Program-made: the position numbers and the translations under genes
The notes under the pieces: generated by a model
Database searches by the model: none
What the model was told of the DNA's origin: nothing
What the model saw: the letters and a program-made list of their open reading frames with translations, nothing else
Part shown: piece by piece, positions 23,581 through 34,199 of the stretch
Numbering within the stretch: position 1 is the first letter of the stretch
Layout: every line of letters starts with the position of its first letter
Assembly (NCBI GenBank): GCA_900088475.1
Contig: FLMG01001283.1
Location: 1-64,000, forward strand
From: Hyphochytrium catenoides
Lineage: Eukaryota; Sar; Hyphochytriomycetes; Hyphochytriales; Hyphochytriaceae
Direction: 5' to 3'
DNA: 64,000 bases

Positions 23581-24211
23581 ACGCATTACAGAATACATGA
23601 AGCCATGAAGCTATTATTTATAACGTTCACGAATGGCCATACTGTTTTAGGATTTAGTTGTTGTTAGTTGTACTGTCGTATGAGCAAGCTCTTCGCCCTT
23701 GTAATAATAACCCTACGAGTACTGTAGGCAATAGCAAGCTGCAAAATCTGCAACTTTTCAATGAAGATGCAACCAGGTTAGAAGACAGTCGGATCAAGGG
23801 TTGATGCAGCTGTTGATGCTATCTACCCGCGGGTTAAGGTCGTCGCGCCACTGCCCTCCTAGAAATCTTGTTTGTCAGGGGTCATCAGTAGTGCGAATCA
23901 AAACCTCGCTGTCTGCTGGAAAAGGAAGTGAGAGGTCCTGGTAGGGGTAGCGGATTTCGTAGCACCGAGAACTCCTAAATAAAGCGGTTGGGAGCACGTC
24001 GTCTTCCGCTTTACCGAGGGAGGCAAGGATGCTTTTGCCATCATGGCCGACACCTGCCCTCTTCTTCTCCTCTGCCTTAAGCGACGAGATTTTGGTGACG
24101 GCACAAGTGAAAAACGGGTTCCCGAACGAGGCCCGTCTGGTTGACCCCCAGATTACGGACCGTTGGGTTGTTGGAGAAGCCAAGAATGTTCTTGTGGTAA
24201 ACATCAAGCAC

Positions 24212-25253
24212 ATGTTCGACGGTGGTGACATCACAAACTTGAAACACTCGTCAGAGGTCAAGGATCAGCTGAAGCTGACATACGCTTATATATGGGAGAT
24301 GGGCACCCGCCTTCTCCTGCCACAGGTATAAAGTACACGATGGTAGCCCTAACCTACTCTCGCCTCTCTGACAGCGCATCTTTTCCTGCTCAGCCAACAA
24401 TTGCAAGTGCGGTTATCTTCACCTATCGGTTCTTACTCTTGAGGAGGTACAAACCATGATAGAGAAGATTGCTTAAGCTGCTGCTGTCCTCTCCTTGTCA
24501 AAGCTGTCTCTCTTCACTTTTCAGCTGTCGCTTATCTCTCTACAAAGAAGAGTAGCTCAGCTCCCCCTCACCCCTTTTGTCTGCTGTTTGCTCACCAATC
24601 CATCGCTCCTCTGGTGCTGTTTCCTTAGCGTTCGGGACTTCGACCTACACCTATTGGCAACCACAACTTTATTCATAGCCGCTAAGGTACGACCGCTCCT
24701 CGGCTGTGAGATCCAGCCGGCCTCACCGCCTCGCGACCGCTCGGTCCCTTTCCAGGTTGATGAAGTACCCCGGCGACTACGTGACGTTATTTCTATGGCC
24801 CATTATGTGCGCCATCCCGAAGCTCCTCCTATTGCTGCTGATAAGGTAGAATGAACTCTGTGCAGCCTGCAACCAGGACTCACGAGATTGATCAGACACC
24901 CTAATCGATGTAGATATACTGGGATATGAAGGCCAAGATCATCGAAATGGAGCAAGTGGTAAGACCAGCAATGAGGCATGATAAGAAAGGATCTTCGCGG
25001 TGAATAAGTAACTCCTGATCCTCTTTCATGTCCTAAGATTTTGAGGGTGCTCAGGTTTGATGTGGACGTGCAGCACCCATATTCATTTCTCCTCAACTAT
25101 TGCAGAGCCCTGAGGTAGGACAGAAGCCTGTGAGATCATGTCTCTTAGGCTGACTTGACCATCCGCCTTCAGAACACCCGCGATTGTAGCTCAGTCCGCT
25201 TGGGCTCTTTGCAATGACAGCTTTCGATGTGTCAAGTGCTTCGCAGTACGTTG
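24212..25253 (+). CDS. CCNQ: Cyclin-Q (FAM58)-like cyclin; C-terminal frame unresolved
   Basis: Seven exons: 24212-24325, 24394-24446, 24629-24686, 24756-24845, 24914-24958, 25038-25114 and about 25173-25245. The first cyclin box reads MGTRLLLPQPTIASAVIFTY RF, then DFDLHLLATTTLFIAAKVDE and VPRRLRDVISMAH. IYWDMKAKIIEMEQVILRVL, RFDVDVQHPYSFLLNYCRAL and TPAIVAQSAWALCNDSFR follow. This matches cyclin-Q, the CDK10 partner, better than cyclins L or K (TPVAVTAWALLRDSY in the human protein). After DSFRC the expected second-box continuation (QYVDISYLAAVNINIHL) is present but in another frame. A small indel, or removal of a tiny GT...AG segment, would be needed to join them; otherwise a stop falls at 25251-25253. 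The start codon is my choice: the same frame is open upstream to 24029. Confidence 0.8.
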
Positions 25254-25339
25254 ATATCTCATATCTAGCAGCTGTCAATATCAATATTCACTTACATCTT
25301 ACATCTTTTAACGTAAACGCTTTGTTTAAACTTACCCTT

Positions 25340-25870
25340 GGAAAAAGGATTGCCTGAGCTCTTCTGTGTACCTGGGCCTGCTTACCTCTTCCTGTTTGTT
25401 CTCTCTAACAATCACATGAACATCAGTCCTGGTTTCTTTTGCTAAGTGCCCCTGGGCCTTGCGAAGAGCCTCTTGCTGTTCTAAGCTCTTTTTCCTGTGG
25501 AGCAAGTACTCCGCGCCCAAATCTCACTAATCCTTCCTCTTCTTCAACACCTGTTCCAGTATCCGCCTCATGATATCGCGCTTTCCTGTCTCTGTGTGGC
25601 CTATGAACTGTCCGAGGTGCGTGCCAATTGCAAGAACTACTAGCGTGTTGCATTGGCTTTTTGCTAACACTTCCCATCTGTAGGAGGCACCGCCAACATT
25701 GTCAGAGACATCTCGGTGGTATACCGTCTTGGGAGGGAGGTGGGTAGTGAACGTATAGATTCTAAATTGATTACCTCATTGACATGACTTTCTTTAAAAA
25801 GGGAAGAGGATATCCGCGAGCTTGTCTCTCTGCTGACCAACAACGTTCTTCTAGCGCTCTCATCCCCTGT
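25340..25870 (-). CDS. Unidentified coding sequence, exon joins unresolved
   Basis: Several minus frames are open. The most protein-like runs from about 25760 to a TAG at 25528: TFTTHLPPKTVYHRDVSDNV, GGASYRWEVLAKSQCNTLVV and FIGHTETGKRDIMRRILEQV ending LKKRKD. A second frame, from about 25520 to 25340, encodes EYLLHRKKSLEQQEALRKAQ and TRTDVHVIVRENKQEEVS and ends at a good donor (CAAG|GGTAAGTT), so further exons may lie downstream. A third frame upstream (about 25850-25690) encodes ARRTLLVSRETSSRISSSLF. I do not recognise the product. A 9-nt segment containing TAG separates the first two frames. The gene is convergent with the cyclin. Confidence 0.4.
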
Positions 25871-26867
25871 TCACCGCCATCAGCCTTGATCTATGGGCAA
25901 TAGAGCGCTATACCAGAGCGCTACACCTTCACGCCTGACACCCAACGTCGTTATTTATGAGTCAACCTCTCCATTATTTATGCCTTCCACGACAGCTGTC
26001 AACACAAGCATTATAGTAAATACTAATCCTAAACAGACGTTGACAACCGGTCCTTGGCGAGAGGCGGAAGTCTACTTTACTTGCCGATGTCGTGCCTAAA
26101 CTGTCTGTCGTGCTTAAACTTGTGCTCCGGAGCCTCGGTAATAGTTTCTCCTGCGTGTGCTCTTCTCTTCTAAATCTCGCAGGATCGGGTGCAGACAGGC
26201 GCCTAACTTTGTATATTGTCCTTGACGATACCGTCAGGTGTTGAGGTTAAGAGCGCATGCTCCGTTCCTGTGAGAGTGTGACTCAATATGCGGCGTTGGT
26301 ATGTGTCCGTAAACGCGTTGAGAGTCTAGTAAGAACCGCTGCAGTCTGTTTCTAGCGATGTGAGGACGTGCAGCTGGCGGCCCCCTGTATTGGGACATAG
26401 GTTGTCAAGCTCGCATGGCAATGGCACCCTGTCACCGTCATCCCAGCGTCAGCAGCCCTTCAGGGAGGATGAGACACAAAATCCTATGAATGACACAAAC
26501 TGATTGCTTGACAACATATGTGCCAGCACACGCCCCTTGAGGCTTCACTTGGTGAATCTTTGAGCGTTTGATGTGCTGACTAGAGTCGGAAGGGATACTT
26601 GCTCGATGAGCAGGTGGTGGCCAGGTTGGATAGATGCAGGCTGTATATATATATCATTAGAATCTTTTTAGGTGTTTAGATTACCGTGGCCCCTGCATAG
26701 CTCTTATGCCCTTTCAGCTGCGAGAGAGTAATCCCGCTGTCCACGGTGCTGCTGTGTGACCATTTGTCCCAGTAATCTAACGGTGATTTGTAGCTAAAAC
26801 AAGACTTTTAACGGCTGACAATGCGACCGGGTTGGTGCCGCCTGGCGTCGTGGATAGTATAGAGCAA
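25871..26867. other. Spacer; no gene recognised
   Basis: I searched the minus strand for MA3-domain exons that would continue the PDCD4-like gene and found none. A short AT-dinucleotide run lies at about 26643-26655. One plus frame at 25893-26099 has no support. Confidence 0.4.
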
Positions 26868-27122
26868 TTACATCCCGTCGCGATTTCGTAAGTTCTTCAT
26901 GGGAACATCATGAGGGACTTCCATCTTCTGCTCCTCGCTGTGCTGCTCGTCTGAGCTGTCATAGTTTGGATCATTCCGGTCCAGCACAGCGCCGTGCACC
27001 AGGTCATCAGCGCCTGCCACGCCCCAGACTCCCTTGCCTCCTGCTCCTCCTTTCTTGGGTGTGCCCGTGACACCAGTCCTAGAGCGCCTGTCTTTGTCTA
27101 TGTTCTTGGGAGTCCGTGTCAT
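26868..27122 (-). CDS. Small protein with the PDCD4 N-terminal motif only
   Basis: An 84-residue frame starts MTRTPKNIDKDRRSRTGVTG, then KKGGAGGKGVWGVAGADD, then LDRNDPNYDSSDEQ, and ends KNLRNRDGM with TAA at 26870-26868. The GGAGGKGVWG ... DPNYDS block is the signature that precedes the two MA3 domains of PDCD4, an inhibitor of the eIF4A helicase, and of plant MA3 proteins. No MA3 domain follows here. Either a GTAATT donor at GGGAT|GTAATT leads to exons I could not find, or this is a solo N-terminal fragment. An upstream minus frame (27336-27154) is not supported. Confidence 0.6.
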   Translation of the reverse strand: MTRTPKNIDKDRRSRTGVTGTPKKGGAGGKGVWGVAGADDLVHGAVLDRNDPNYDSSDEQHSEEQKMEVPHDVPMKNLRNRDGM

Positions 27123-27411
27123 TCTGCAACAACAGTGTGAAGAGACAAGCCCATCAGTCAGCACACCAGATAGGCCTCAGGGAAGAGCACGTTCTCGTTG
27201 TTACCTTACCTTGCAAGGGCTGATAGATGAAGTTAGTGCTAATATTGATTCTTGGATGAGCTTGGATCTTGTTCACAAAGATTGTAGCCTTGTCAAGGGC
27301 TTCTCGGTGGCTGTGAAACTTCGTGACTGTGACCAACGCTGGGGAAGACAGATAGATAGCCCAGAAAAGACACGTGCATTGGCGGGTGGATCAACCAGGG
27401 AGAGAGGCAGA

Positions 27412-27481
27412 GAGCGAGAGAGGAAAGAGAGGAGAGCGAGCGAGAAGAGCGAGCGACAGGAGAGAGCGAGCGAGAGAGTGA

Positions 27482-27526
<45 letters not shown>

Positions 27527-27535
27527 TGAGTGTGT

Positions 27536-27569
<34 letters not shown>

Positions 27570-27577
27570 GAGGCTTC
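27412..27577. repeat. GA-rich microsatellite
   Basis: Long (GA)n runs with interruptions (GAGCGAGC, GTGAGTGTGTGAGA). The GAGTGAGTGTGTGAGAGAGA unit occurs twice. Low complexity on one strand, not coding. Confidence 0.9.
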
Positions 27578-29153
27578 GCAGGGCGAACTTCCTTCCTTCT
27601 TACCTTATACTAGGACGACAGGTGAGTGGGGCGTTTCTGTGCCCTTTCCAACCTGATAGATCTCACTATCTAGCGCTTGACTCTGTCTTTTTGACTCAAG
27701 CTGTCTAAGACTGGGCTCTTACGTTACAGTTGTTTCTTATCTCACATCTCGCCTGGCGCTCTGTCTGCTGCAAGTGATAAGAACAACTCCCTCTTCTTCA
27801 ACTAGATCACCCCCCTTCTTTTTTGACCAACCACTGGGGAGGTTCACAACTGAATGAACGTATCCTAAAGGACTATCAGGCTTAATCGATCCACTAATGA
27901 GGACCCATTAGCTTCCCAGACCTTGCAGGATAATGAGGGGTAAGGGTTGAAAGACAGAGAATATCCTGATGAGACAGAAAGCATCCTGACGAGACAGAGA
28001 GGTTTTAGTAAAAGGGAGAGAGGGAGGAGAGATATTGAAAGGGAGAGGGAAAGCGCGCCATCAGATGGAAAGAGATGAGTCAGTGTTATTATTAGGGGAA
28101 GAACAACAGCAAGAAGGGCAAGGGAAGAAACAGGAGGGAGAAAGAGATGGAAGAAGTGAGTAGAAGGAGTGAGAGAAAGAGATGGGAACGGAGAGATAGA
28201 AAAAAGAGATAGAAAGAGAGAGNNNNNNNNNNNNNNNNNNNNNNNNNNNNNNNNNNNNNNNNNNNNNNNNNNNNGAGAGAGAGAGAAAGAAGAGAGAGAA
28301 AGAGGGAGAAGAGAGAGCGAGAGAGAGAGGGAGAGAGAGACAAAAGTACTACTCGTAATAATTGAAAGGACGCAATCAGTAAGAACGAAAGGTAGGGAAT
28401 CCAAAGCAGAAGTCAAGGAAGTACCGGCCTCACACTAGATTTCTTAGGCTCTGGAGGTCAAGATGCAGCCAGCAGCCAGTGCGCAAGAGAGCAGCAGGTT
28501 TCTGAAGCGCAACCTCGGCCCCTCAACAGCGGAGCTATAACGAGAGAGAGATTTTTCATTCTTGTGGGGACATTAGCTCATTCCCAGCGCGATGTTATCG
28601 CCAAGCGCAGTCTTTTATCGAGATAGTGATCTCCAGTTGCCATCTCCCCTTCACAGGGCCTCTCTGGTCATCATGACATGAGCCGCTATGCTTGAACATC
28701 GTAGCTTTTATCTCACACTAGGGCCGATCACCTGCCCCCCAATGCTAAGTCTATGTTAAGCTGTCGTCTCCGCCTAATAAGGCTTTCTGCGCATAGAGTA
28801 ATGCTGTTGGCCTTTCTCATAATAGGGATGACTTACTCTCGGTTGAAGGATGCTGTTTTAACCCTGCACAGACGGGGAAGTTAACATCATCGAAACATAT
28901 TCAGGCGGAGTGAGGGCGTAGGTTAGCTCTGATCGTGCTTTCTGGCCCCTTAGTCATATCTCTCAAACAAAACTCGCAAGTTGCCCATGGACAAATTGTT
29001 GGTCGCCCATACTCTTGTCCACGGTGTGCTTTAGAAGGACGGAGAAGAGTTAAGTTGTGGAGGACTTTCTCATTCAGCCAAGTAGGCTATAAGACGTTCA
29101 AGCCAAGCGTGCATTGTCGACGCGAGGCTTATAAATAGAGACGAGACTAAATG
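27578..29153. other. Repeat-rich spacer; no gene recognised
   Basis: Apart from the microsatellite there is no exon chain on either strand. TATCCTGATGAGACAGA and CATCCTGACGAGACAGA form a short direct repeat at about 27962-28000. Confidence 0.4.
28185..28343. repeat. GA microsatellite interrupted by an assembly gap
   Basis: (GA)n-rich sequence on both sides of a run of 52 N (about 28223-28274). The gap very probably marks an unresolved or longer microsatellite. Flanking sequence from 27960 to 28160 is also purine-rich. Confidence 0.92.
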
Positions 29154-30368
29154 TTAATGCTTCTTGTTGGCCATAGTGCTTCGACAGTCGTTGCAGTACC
29201 ACTTTCCTACAGGCTGTGGTGTCGAAAAAGTATTGACCGAAGAAAGGAGCAAGGAGGTACAAGGGGAGAGAGCGAGAGACGCGTAGGTAGTAGGGAAGTT
29301 AGGCTTGTGTCTCTCACGTAGTAGATCTGAAACTGAAACCTACCTGCTGTGTAAGCCCCACACACTCAAAGTGGAACCACTCGTACTTGCACTCATCATT
29401 GTCACAACCCACCATCTGACCAAAGGACACCTGAGAAAGGAATACATCCTCAGTCAATGCGCAGACGTGAATACGACGAGAGCCCTGGCCCACTTACTCT
29501 TCGGCAAAAACAATAAATCGGCTCGTTGGGATCGACCGGCAAGTCGTCGGTACTAGGCACTTGAACCTACAAAATTCAAGAGAGAGGCACAGGAAAAGAT
29601 GAAAGGCAATTTTGGTTAAGGGCCTGTTATACAAAGTTTGCCAAGAGTGACTTACCGCGGCAGTCTCTTCAGCAGTAGCCTTCCGTCGTCCTCCACCGGT
29701 GCTCTGCCGCTAAAAGGTTACTCCGCAATAAGGCATCATCCACAAAAGCGACTTTTTCCGCATAACCATACCTTGCGTTTCTTCTCCTTCTCATCTTCAA
29801 ATTCCCCATTGGCTCTAAGGTTCTGTTCAAACTTGGCCAGGTCTGCATCTTTATAGCAAGAAGGATCAGCGCTCATGGTGCCCGTGTCATCGATGTACAC
29901 AGACTAGTTACCTAGCCGCTGTATGTGTTGATCAACAAGGTCATAGGTCTGCATGGCGATAGCAATCTTCTCGTCACTCTTTTCTATAGCCTTTTGTCTT
30001 TTGGCACGGATCATGTGCATCAGCTCTTCATCCTCTATTGCTTTTTGTAGATCCGAACCAGACGGCTGCATTGAACGGTAAGGCGGATGCAGAAACTAAG
30101 CTGTTGCACGGCGACGGGGCTAGTATCTACTTACGGCTTCCTTCACACGCTTCCTGGCCTGCTGTAAGAACTTTTTATGATGATCTTTGATGTCTTTGAC
30201 GAGCGCGTTCGAGTCCTATAGCGGATTGTTTAGCAGACAAGGCGCTGAGCCTATATCCTCTTGGCAGCTGTTTACCTTATCGAGTTCTCGCATCAGATCA
30301 AAGTTACGCTTAATCTCCGCTGGCAAAGTGATGATTGAGTCTAGGTACTCCTCAAGATATGTCCCCAT
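29154..30368 (-). CDS. ING: ING-family chromatin reader with PHD finger
   Basis: About seven exons. Exon 1 (30368-30275) starts [20 protein letters not shown] and [11 protein letters not shown], the ING N-terminal domain. Exon 2 (30215-30135) encodes [17 protein letters not shown]. Exon 3 ends [16 protein letters not shown], the conserved ING helix. [20 protein letters not shown] and a basic linker follow ([22 protein letters not shown]). The PHD finger is split over three exons: [35 protein letters not shown] and [12 protein letters not shown], ending MANKKH with TAA at 29156-29154. Cys4-His-Cys3 ligands and the Y/W/D residues that form the H3K4me3 pocket are all present. ING proteins recruit histone acetyltransferase or deacetylase complexes in the nucleus. 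The exon 4 acceptor is the least certain join. Confidence 0.94.
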
Positions 30369-30816
30369 GACTCTACGTAGTCGTCCCTTTCAGAAAGGAT
30401 CAATGCTTGCCGCGTGGCTAAAGTTCAAGGAAAGTTCTCGTAGGCGTGGCTCATGAACCAGCTACCGTTTTGGCCTTTATCGAGACCCTAATAGACATGA
30501 GCCGCTGTCCGGTGGCAGCGAGAGAAAGAGAAGGTAAGCGGAGTTACCTCAACCACCATAAGTGAGCCTGCCTTCGTACAGTGACGGTGCCCATGAAGGA
30601 TAAAAATGCAATAAGAAGATCTGCAGATTTCTGGAAATCTCAAATTTTTGGATTTTATCGAGTACCAGACGCTTTTGGGAGAGGGAAAACCATTGGCGGC
30701 TATCCGTTAGCGGACGGAGATAATAGCCCATGGTGAATAACGGGATGGTGTCGACATCAAGAGACACAGAGCAGCAAGCAAGACGCAAAGTGGTGGTTCG
30801 TCTCAACGATTGCATC
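30369..30816. other. Divergent promoter region between ING and the armadillo-like gene
   Basis: Both start codons face away from each other across about 450 bp, so promoter elements for both should lie here. No TATA box or named motif is evident. Confidence 0.4.
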
Positions 30817-31753
30817 ATGGCGACGACGAGGGAACTGGTGATAAGGAGGAGGATTATGATTTATGATGAAGACGTGTACATGCATACACCAGTAGTAGTA
30901 AGTGAATAGCGAGGTAAGAGCCTTCTTGGCCGATAATGGACGGAGGACGTCAATAGATATACTACCAAATGGCAAGGTGGTGGTGGTCCGATTGATGAGC
31001 GTAGCCTCGACGCATGACACGACGATAAGAAAAGTCTCTCAGTCTGATGAGCTGGTGCCCTTAGTGGTAGGTGCTGTGACCTCTAACAGAACCCCGAAAA
31101 CCAGAAGAAAGCAGCTTTAGAAGACGCCACTCCTCTGTTGATCGACCTATCTATTAGGAAGTGGATCTACTTATGAGAAGGAGGAAGCGGGATATGAACT
31201 GGCCAGACTGGTGGAGAAGAACACTGAGAATCTTCGTGCTCTCCACGCGGCTGGAGGCATTTCAGAGCTCCTCAACGTGATAAGAACTGGACCTGACAAC
31301 ACGTATGCAAGTGAAATGGCCACGAATGCACTAGTGTGGGTGGTGCGCGACGATGCTGACACTGCAGTTGTATTGTACCAGGATGGAGGTCTTCCACTCT
31401 TTATCAATCTCATTAAGCACTTGTCAGAGCGGCAAAGAGAATGGGCATCCTTTATTGTTGGGCAGATGGCCATCTTAAGCTGGGACCACAAGAGGTTTGT
31501 CGGGGAGGCTGGAGCGGCGCAGGCTCTGCTGGATTATATTGTCAGTGTTGAACACGATGAGCAAAAGCTAGTTCCAGCTGCTAAAGCTCTCTCTAATTTA
31601 ACGTATGACACTTCTACCAATATGGCCACAGTTGTCAGTTTGGGAGGCGTTCCCATCTTTAAAGACATCTTGGATGAGGGCATAGCACCGCTCTTACAGG
31701 ATTGCGTAAAGGCCATCTTAAGAGAGATCGCGGTATGGCAAGCCCACCAATGA
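30817..31753 (+). CDS. Armadillo-like repeat protein
   Basis: The main exon (about 31167-31753) reads KEEAGYELARLVEKNTENLR and then HAAGGISELLNVIRTGPDN, YASEMATNALVWVVRDDADT, GGLPLFINLIKHL, EWASFIVGQMAILSWDHKRF, LVPAAKALSNLTYD and VSLGGVPIFKDILD. These are armadillo/HEAT-type helices, with the G-G-x-x-x-L-L turn recurring at about 40-residue spacing. Upstream exons likely start at ATG 30817 (MATTRELVIRRR) and include VRAFLADNGRRTSIDILPNG and RKVSQSDELVPLV before a GTAGGT donor. The first junction is uncertain: the in-frame join needs either a 16-nt segment (GTAAGTGAATAGCGAG) or a weak upstream donor removed. Protein-protein interaction role; no closer family recognised. Confidence 0.65.
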
Positions 31754-32249
31754 ACGACGATTGCGGTGCCGTTTACGTTATTGGTGCCTTCTTAGGAGCA
31801 GCCTTTCTGGAGACTTCCTTCCTGTGGAATGATCTCAATCAGAAGGAAGCGGCAATTGCGAAAGCTGATTGTTAATGAGGAGTCCGAACACCAGACTCCG
31901 GCTGTCCTTCACTCGTCCTTCTCGCCCGGACCATTGACCGCTATAACATTGGCCCCTACAACCAAGAACCTTTCCTTCTCCTCTTCCTGCCTCAGCCACG
32001 CAGAACCACCCTGCTGCAGCAGACATTCAGGTCACCACCAGAAGCATTTGTGACGCGTTTATTAGGTTGATGTGGAGCTGTCGTCGCTGCGGCTATAGTA
32101 GATAGTGGTGCAATCTAGAAAGAGCGAGCCGGATCTACTATCACACTCCTCACACCTCTGTCGTTGTTTCCTTTTTCTGTCGTCTTTCAACTCGTACTAG
32201 GCTCCCTCCCTCCAACATCAAGCTGAAGCTTGCGCTAGAACCTCGCGCT
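31754..32249. other. Spacer; no gene recognised
   Basis: Lies between the armadillo-like gene and the KUP pseudogene. No exon with supporting signals is seen. Confidence 0.4.
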
Positions 32250-32261
32250 TCTTTTGTTTTT

Positions 32262-34193
32262 GAAGCTTTTACTATCTATGTCATCATGTCATGCTTCTAT
32301 CTTGGATAACTATCACGGAGAAGGAGGAACATTTGCATTGTATGGTAAGCTCGTTGCCACGAAGAAGGTCACAGCGGCTGGAACTATGACTCTCATAGTT
32401 CTCACCTGCACTGCGGCGGCATTGTTGTTTGGATATGGTATCATCACTCCGGCCATATCCATCTTATCCGCCCTGGAAGGCATCTCACAGGTCGAGCCTT
32501 CATTCGGTAACTACATCGTGGGAGTCGCAGTGGCCATCATCATTTTCCTCTTCATGGTACAGTATAGAGGCACCAGGGCAATGGGTGTGATTTTTGGTCC
32601 CATAGTCTTCGTTTGGTTCACATCTCTCACTGGACTTGGTCTCTACAATCTCTGTAGCTATGGCGCTACGGTGCTCGGAGCCTTGAACCCGTACGCGGCG
32701 TTCAATGGTGGACCACAGGATCGTTTTCAGGGTACAAGGCGTTCCAAAGTATGGCGAACGTACTTCTTGCTGTTACAGGCGCAGAGACATTGTTCGCTGA
32801 CATGGGTCACTTTGGGAGGAAAGCAGTTAACGTTTCCTGGTTCTTTGTTGCGTTTCCTGCAATACTGGTGCAGTACTTGGGACAAGGCGCTTATATTCTA
32901 CCCCTGCTGGATCCCACTGTTACGTCAATGTCCACAGAAGACAAAATGGCTGCGCTCACCAGTTCCGTCTTCTGGGCGTCAGTACTCAAGAGCTCTCTCG
33001 TCTTCTACTACTTTATGGTTGCCATCGCGACGTCGGCAACCATTGTTGCGAGTCAGGCCGTCATTACGGGAGCCTTCACGCTGATGAATTAAGCGTCAAG
33101 CCTAGGCGTCTTCCCTCGACTTAAGGTCGTCCATACGATTGCACAACAAAAGGGTCAAGTTTACATTGCTGCCGTGGCGCTGGTACAAGGGATTCTATGT
33201 GCGGTTCTTGTCATAGCCTATGAACATTCCTCAAAGTTGGCTGTTGCGTATGGGGTCGCCGTGACTTCTGTCTTCGTAATCACCAGCACTATCCTCTGCT
33301 TCTTCATTGCGCCAATTTGCTGGAACCTAGCATGGTATGTCTACCTTCCGATGTTCCTCATTTTTGGGGGCGTTGATCTTGTACTCTGGTCTTCAGCCAT
33401 GCAGAGCGAGGGTGCCAACAGGAGGTTGGATGCCGATCCTTGTCGCCTTTGTGATAATGGGAATCATGTATATTTGGACCTCGACGAGAAGCTGGGTATC
33501 AGCTTCCTTGGAATCATTGAGGGTTGTCTATTTCTCCTCTCCAATCACTGGAAATGGCAAATATGGGATGTCACTCAAAGATCAACTTGCACTGTTGCAT
33601 GCAACATACAAACCTGTACGCGGTGTCGGCATAATACTTATGGCGGACTCTAAGTAATTGATGCCCTTATCACTAGTCAGGCTTTCAAGAAGGCTTCATG
33701 TGATTCCAAGAATTGTGCTGCTGGTCACAGTGGAGTTCATTAACCGGCCATTCATTGGAGATTGGGAGCGCACGGCTTTCAAGACCTTGTCTGAAGAGTC
33801 TGACGAAGAAAGCTTGTCGTGTTCTGTTGTTGTCCGGTATGGCTGGGCTGAGCCTTTGTCTGCACTAAACGTGGTTGAGTTCTTGAGGTCTGCAGTAGTA
33901 GACAACAATGGAGACAACAACGTTGTTCCTCCGGCCCTCACTCAGCTGTTTGAGAGTCTACAGTACCAGGAAGATCAAGACCAACTGTCCGCCTTCTTTG
34001 CTAACGACGACGAGGAAGAGCCATTATCAATCTTCACGACCTCAAATATCATCAAGCCGAAGCCTAGCCGTGGCATCATTGGTTGCGCATCTGTCAAGGG
34101 CTATATTCTCTTAAAGCAACTACTGTCCCCTACAACCGTAAACTTCTTCGGACTCCAATACAACTGGGCGTGGTGGTTCTGGTGTGAGCCATA
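32262..34193 (+). pseudogene. KUP/HAK/KT-type potassium transporter pseudogene
   Basis: KUP transporters are multi-spanning K+ uptake proteins. Family blocks are present in order: DNYHGEGGTFALYGKL, GYGIITPAISILSALEGI, LAVTGAETLFADMGHFGRKA, FPAILVQYLGQGAYIL, ATSATIVASQAVITGAFTL, LGVFPRLKVVHT, a GGWMPILVAFVIM segment and VVRYGWAEPL near the C-terminus. They lie in changing frames. Frameshifts fall at about 32298, 32705 and 33410. In-frame stops fall at 33090-33092, where a Gln is expected, and at 33655-33657. The N-terminal GDIGTSPLY segment is missing. No GT-AG introns sit at the lesions. It is a decayed, intronless copy, truncated at its 5' end and abutting a retroelement remnant at its 3' end. 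Confidence 0.85.
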
Positions 34194-34199
34194 GACATC

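Larger units (their letters stand above)
23152..24211. other. Spacer between the deaminase and cyclin genes
   Basis: Contains the hairpin and tandem repeat listed separately. A minus frame at 24030-23875 ends YPYQDLSLPFPADSEVLIRT and resembles a stretch at about 40990-40870; see findings. No complete gene was recognised. Confidence 0.4.

Noticed and set aside
23420-23640. CRISPR-like array or bacterial terminator
   Set aside because: Only three imperfect tandem copies with no spacers, and the hairpin has no T-run; this is eukaryotic non-coding sequence.
27865-28416. Long Ser/Leu-rich frames through the GA/CT repeat
   Set aside because: They are translations of a microsatellite and an N gap, with no codon-like composition.
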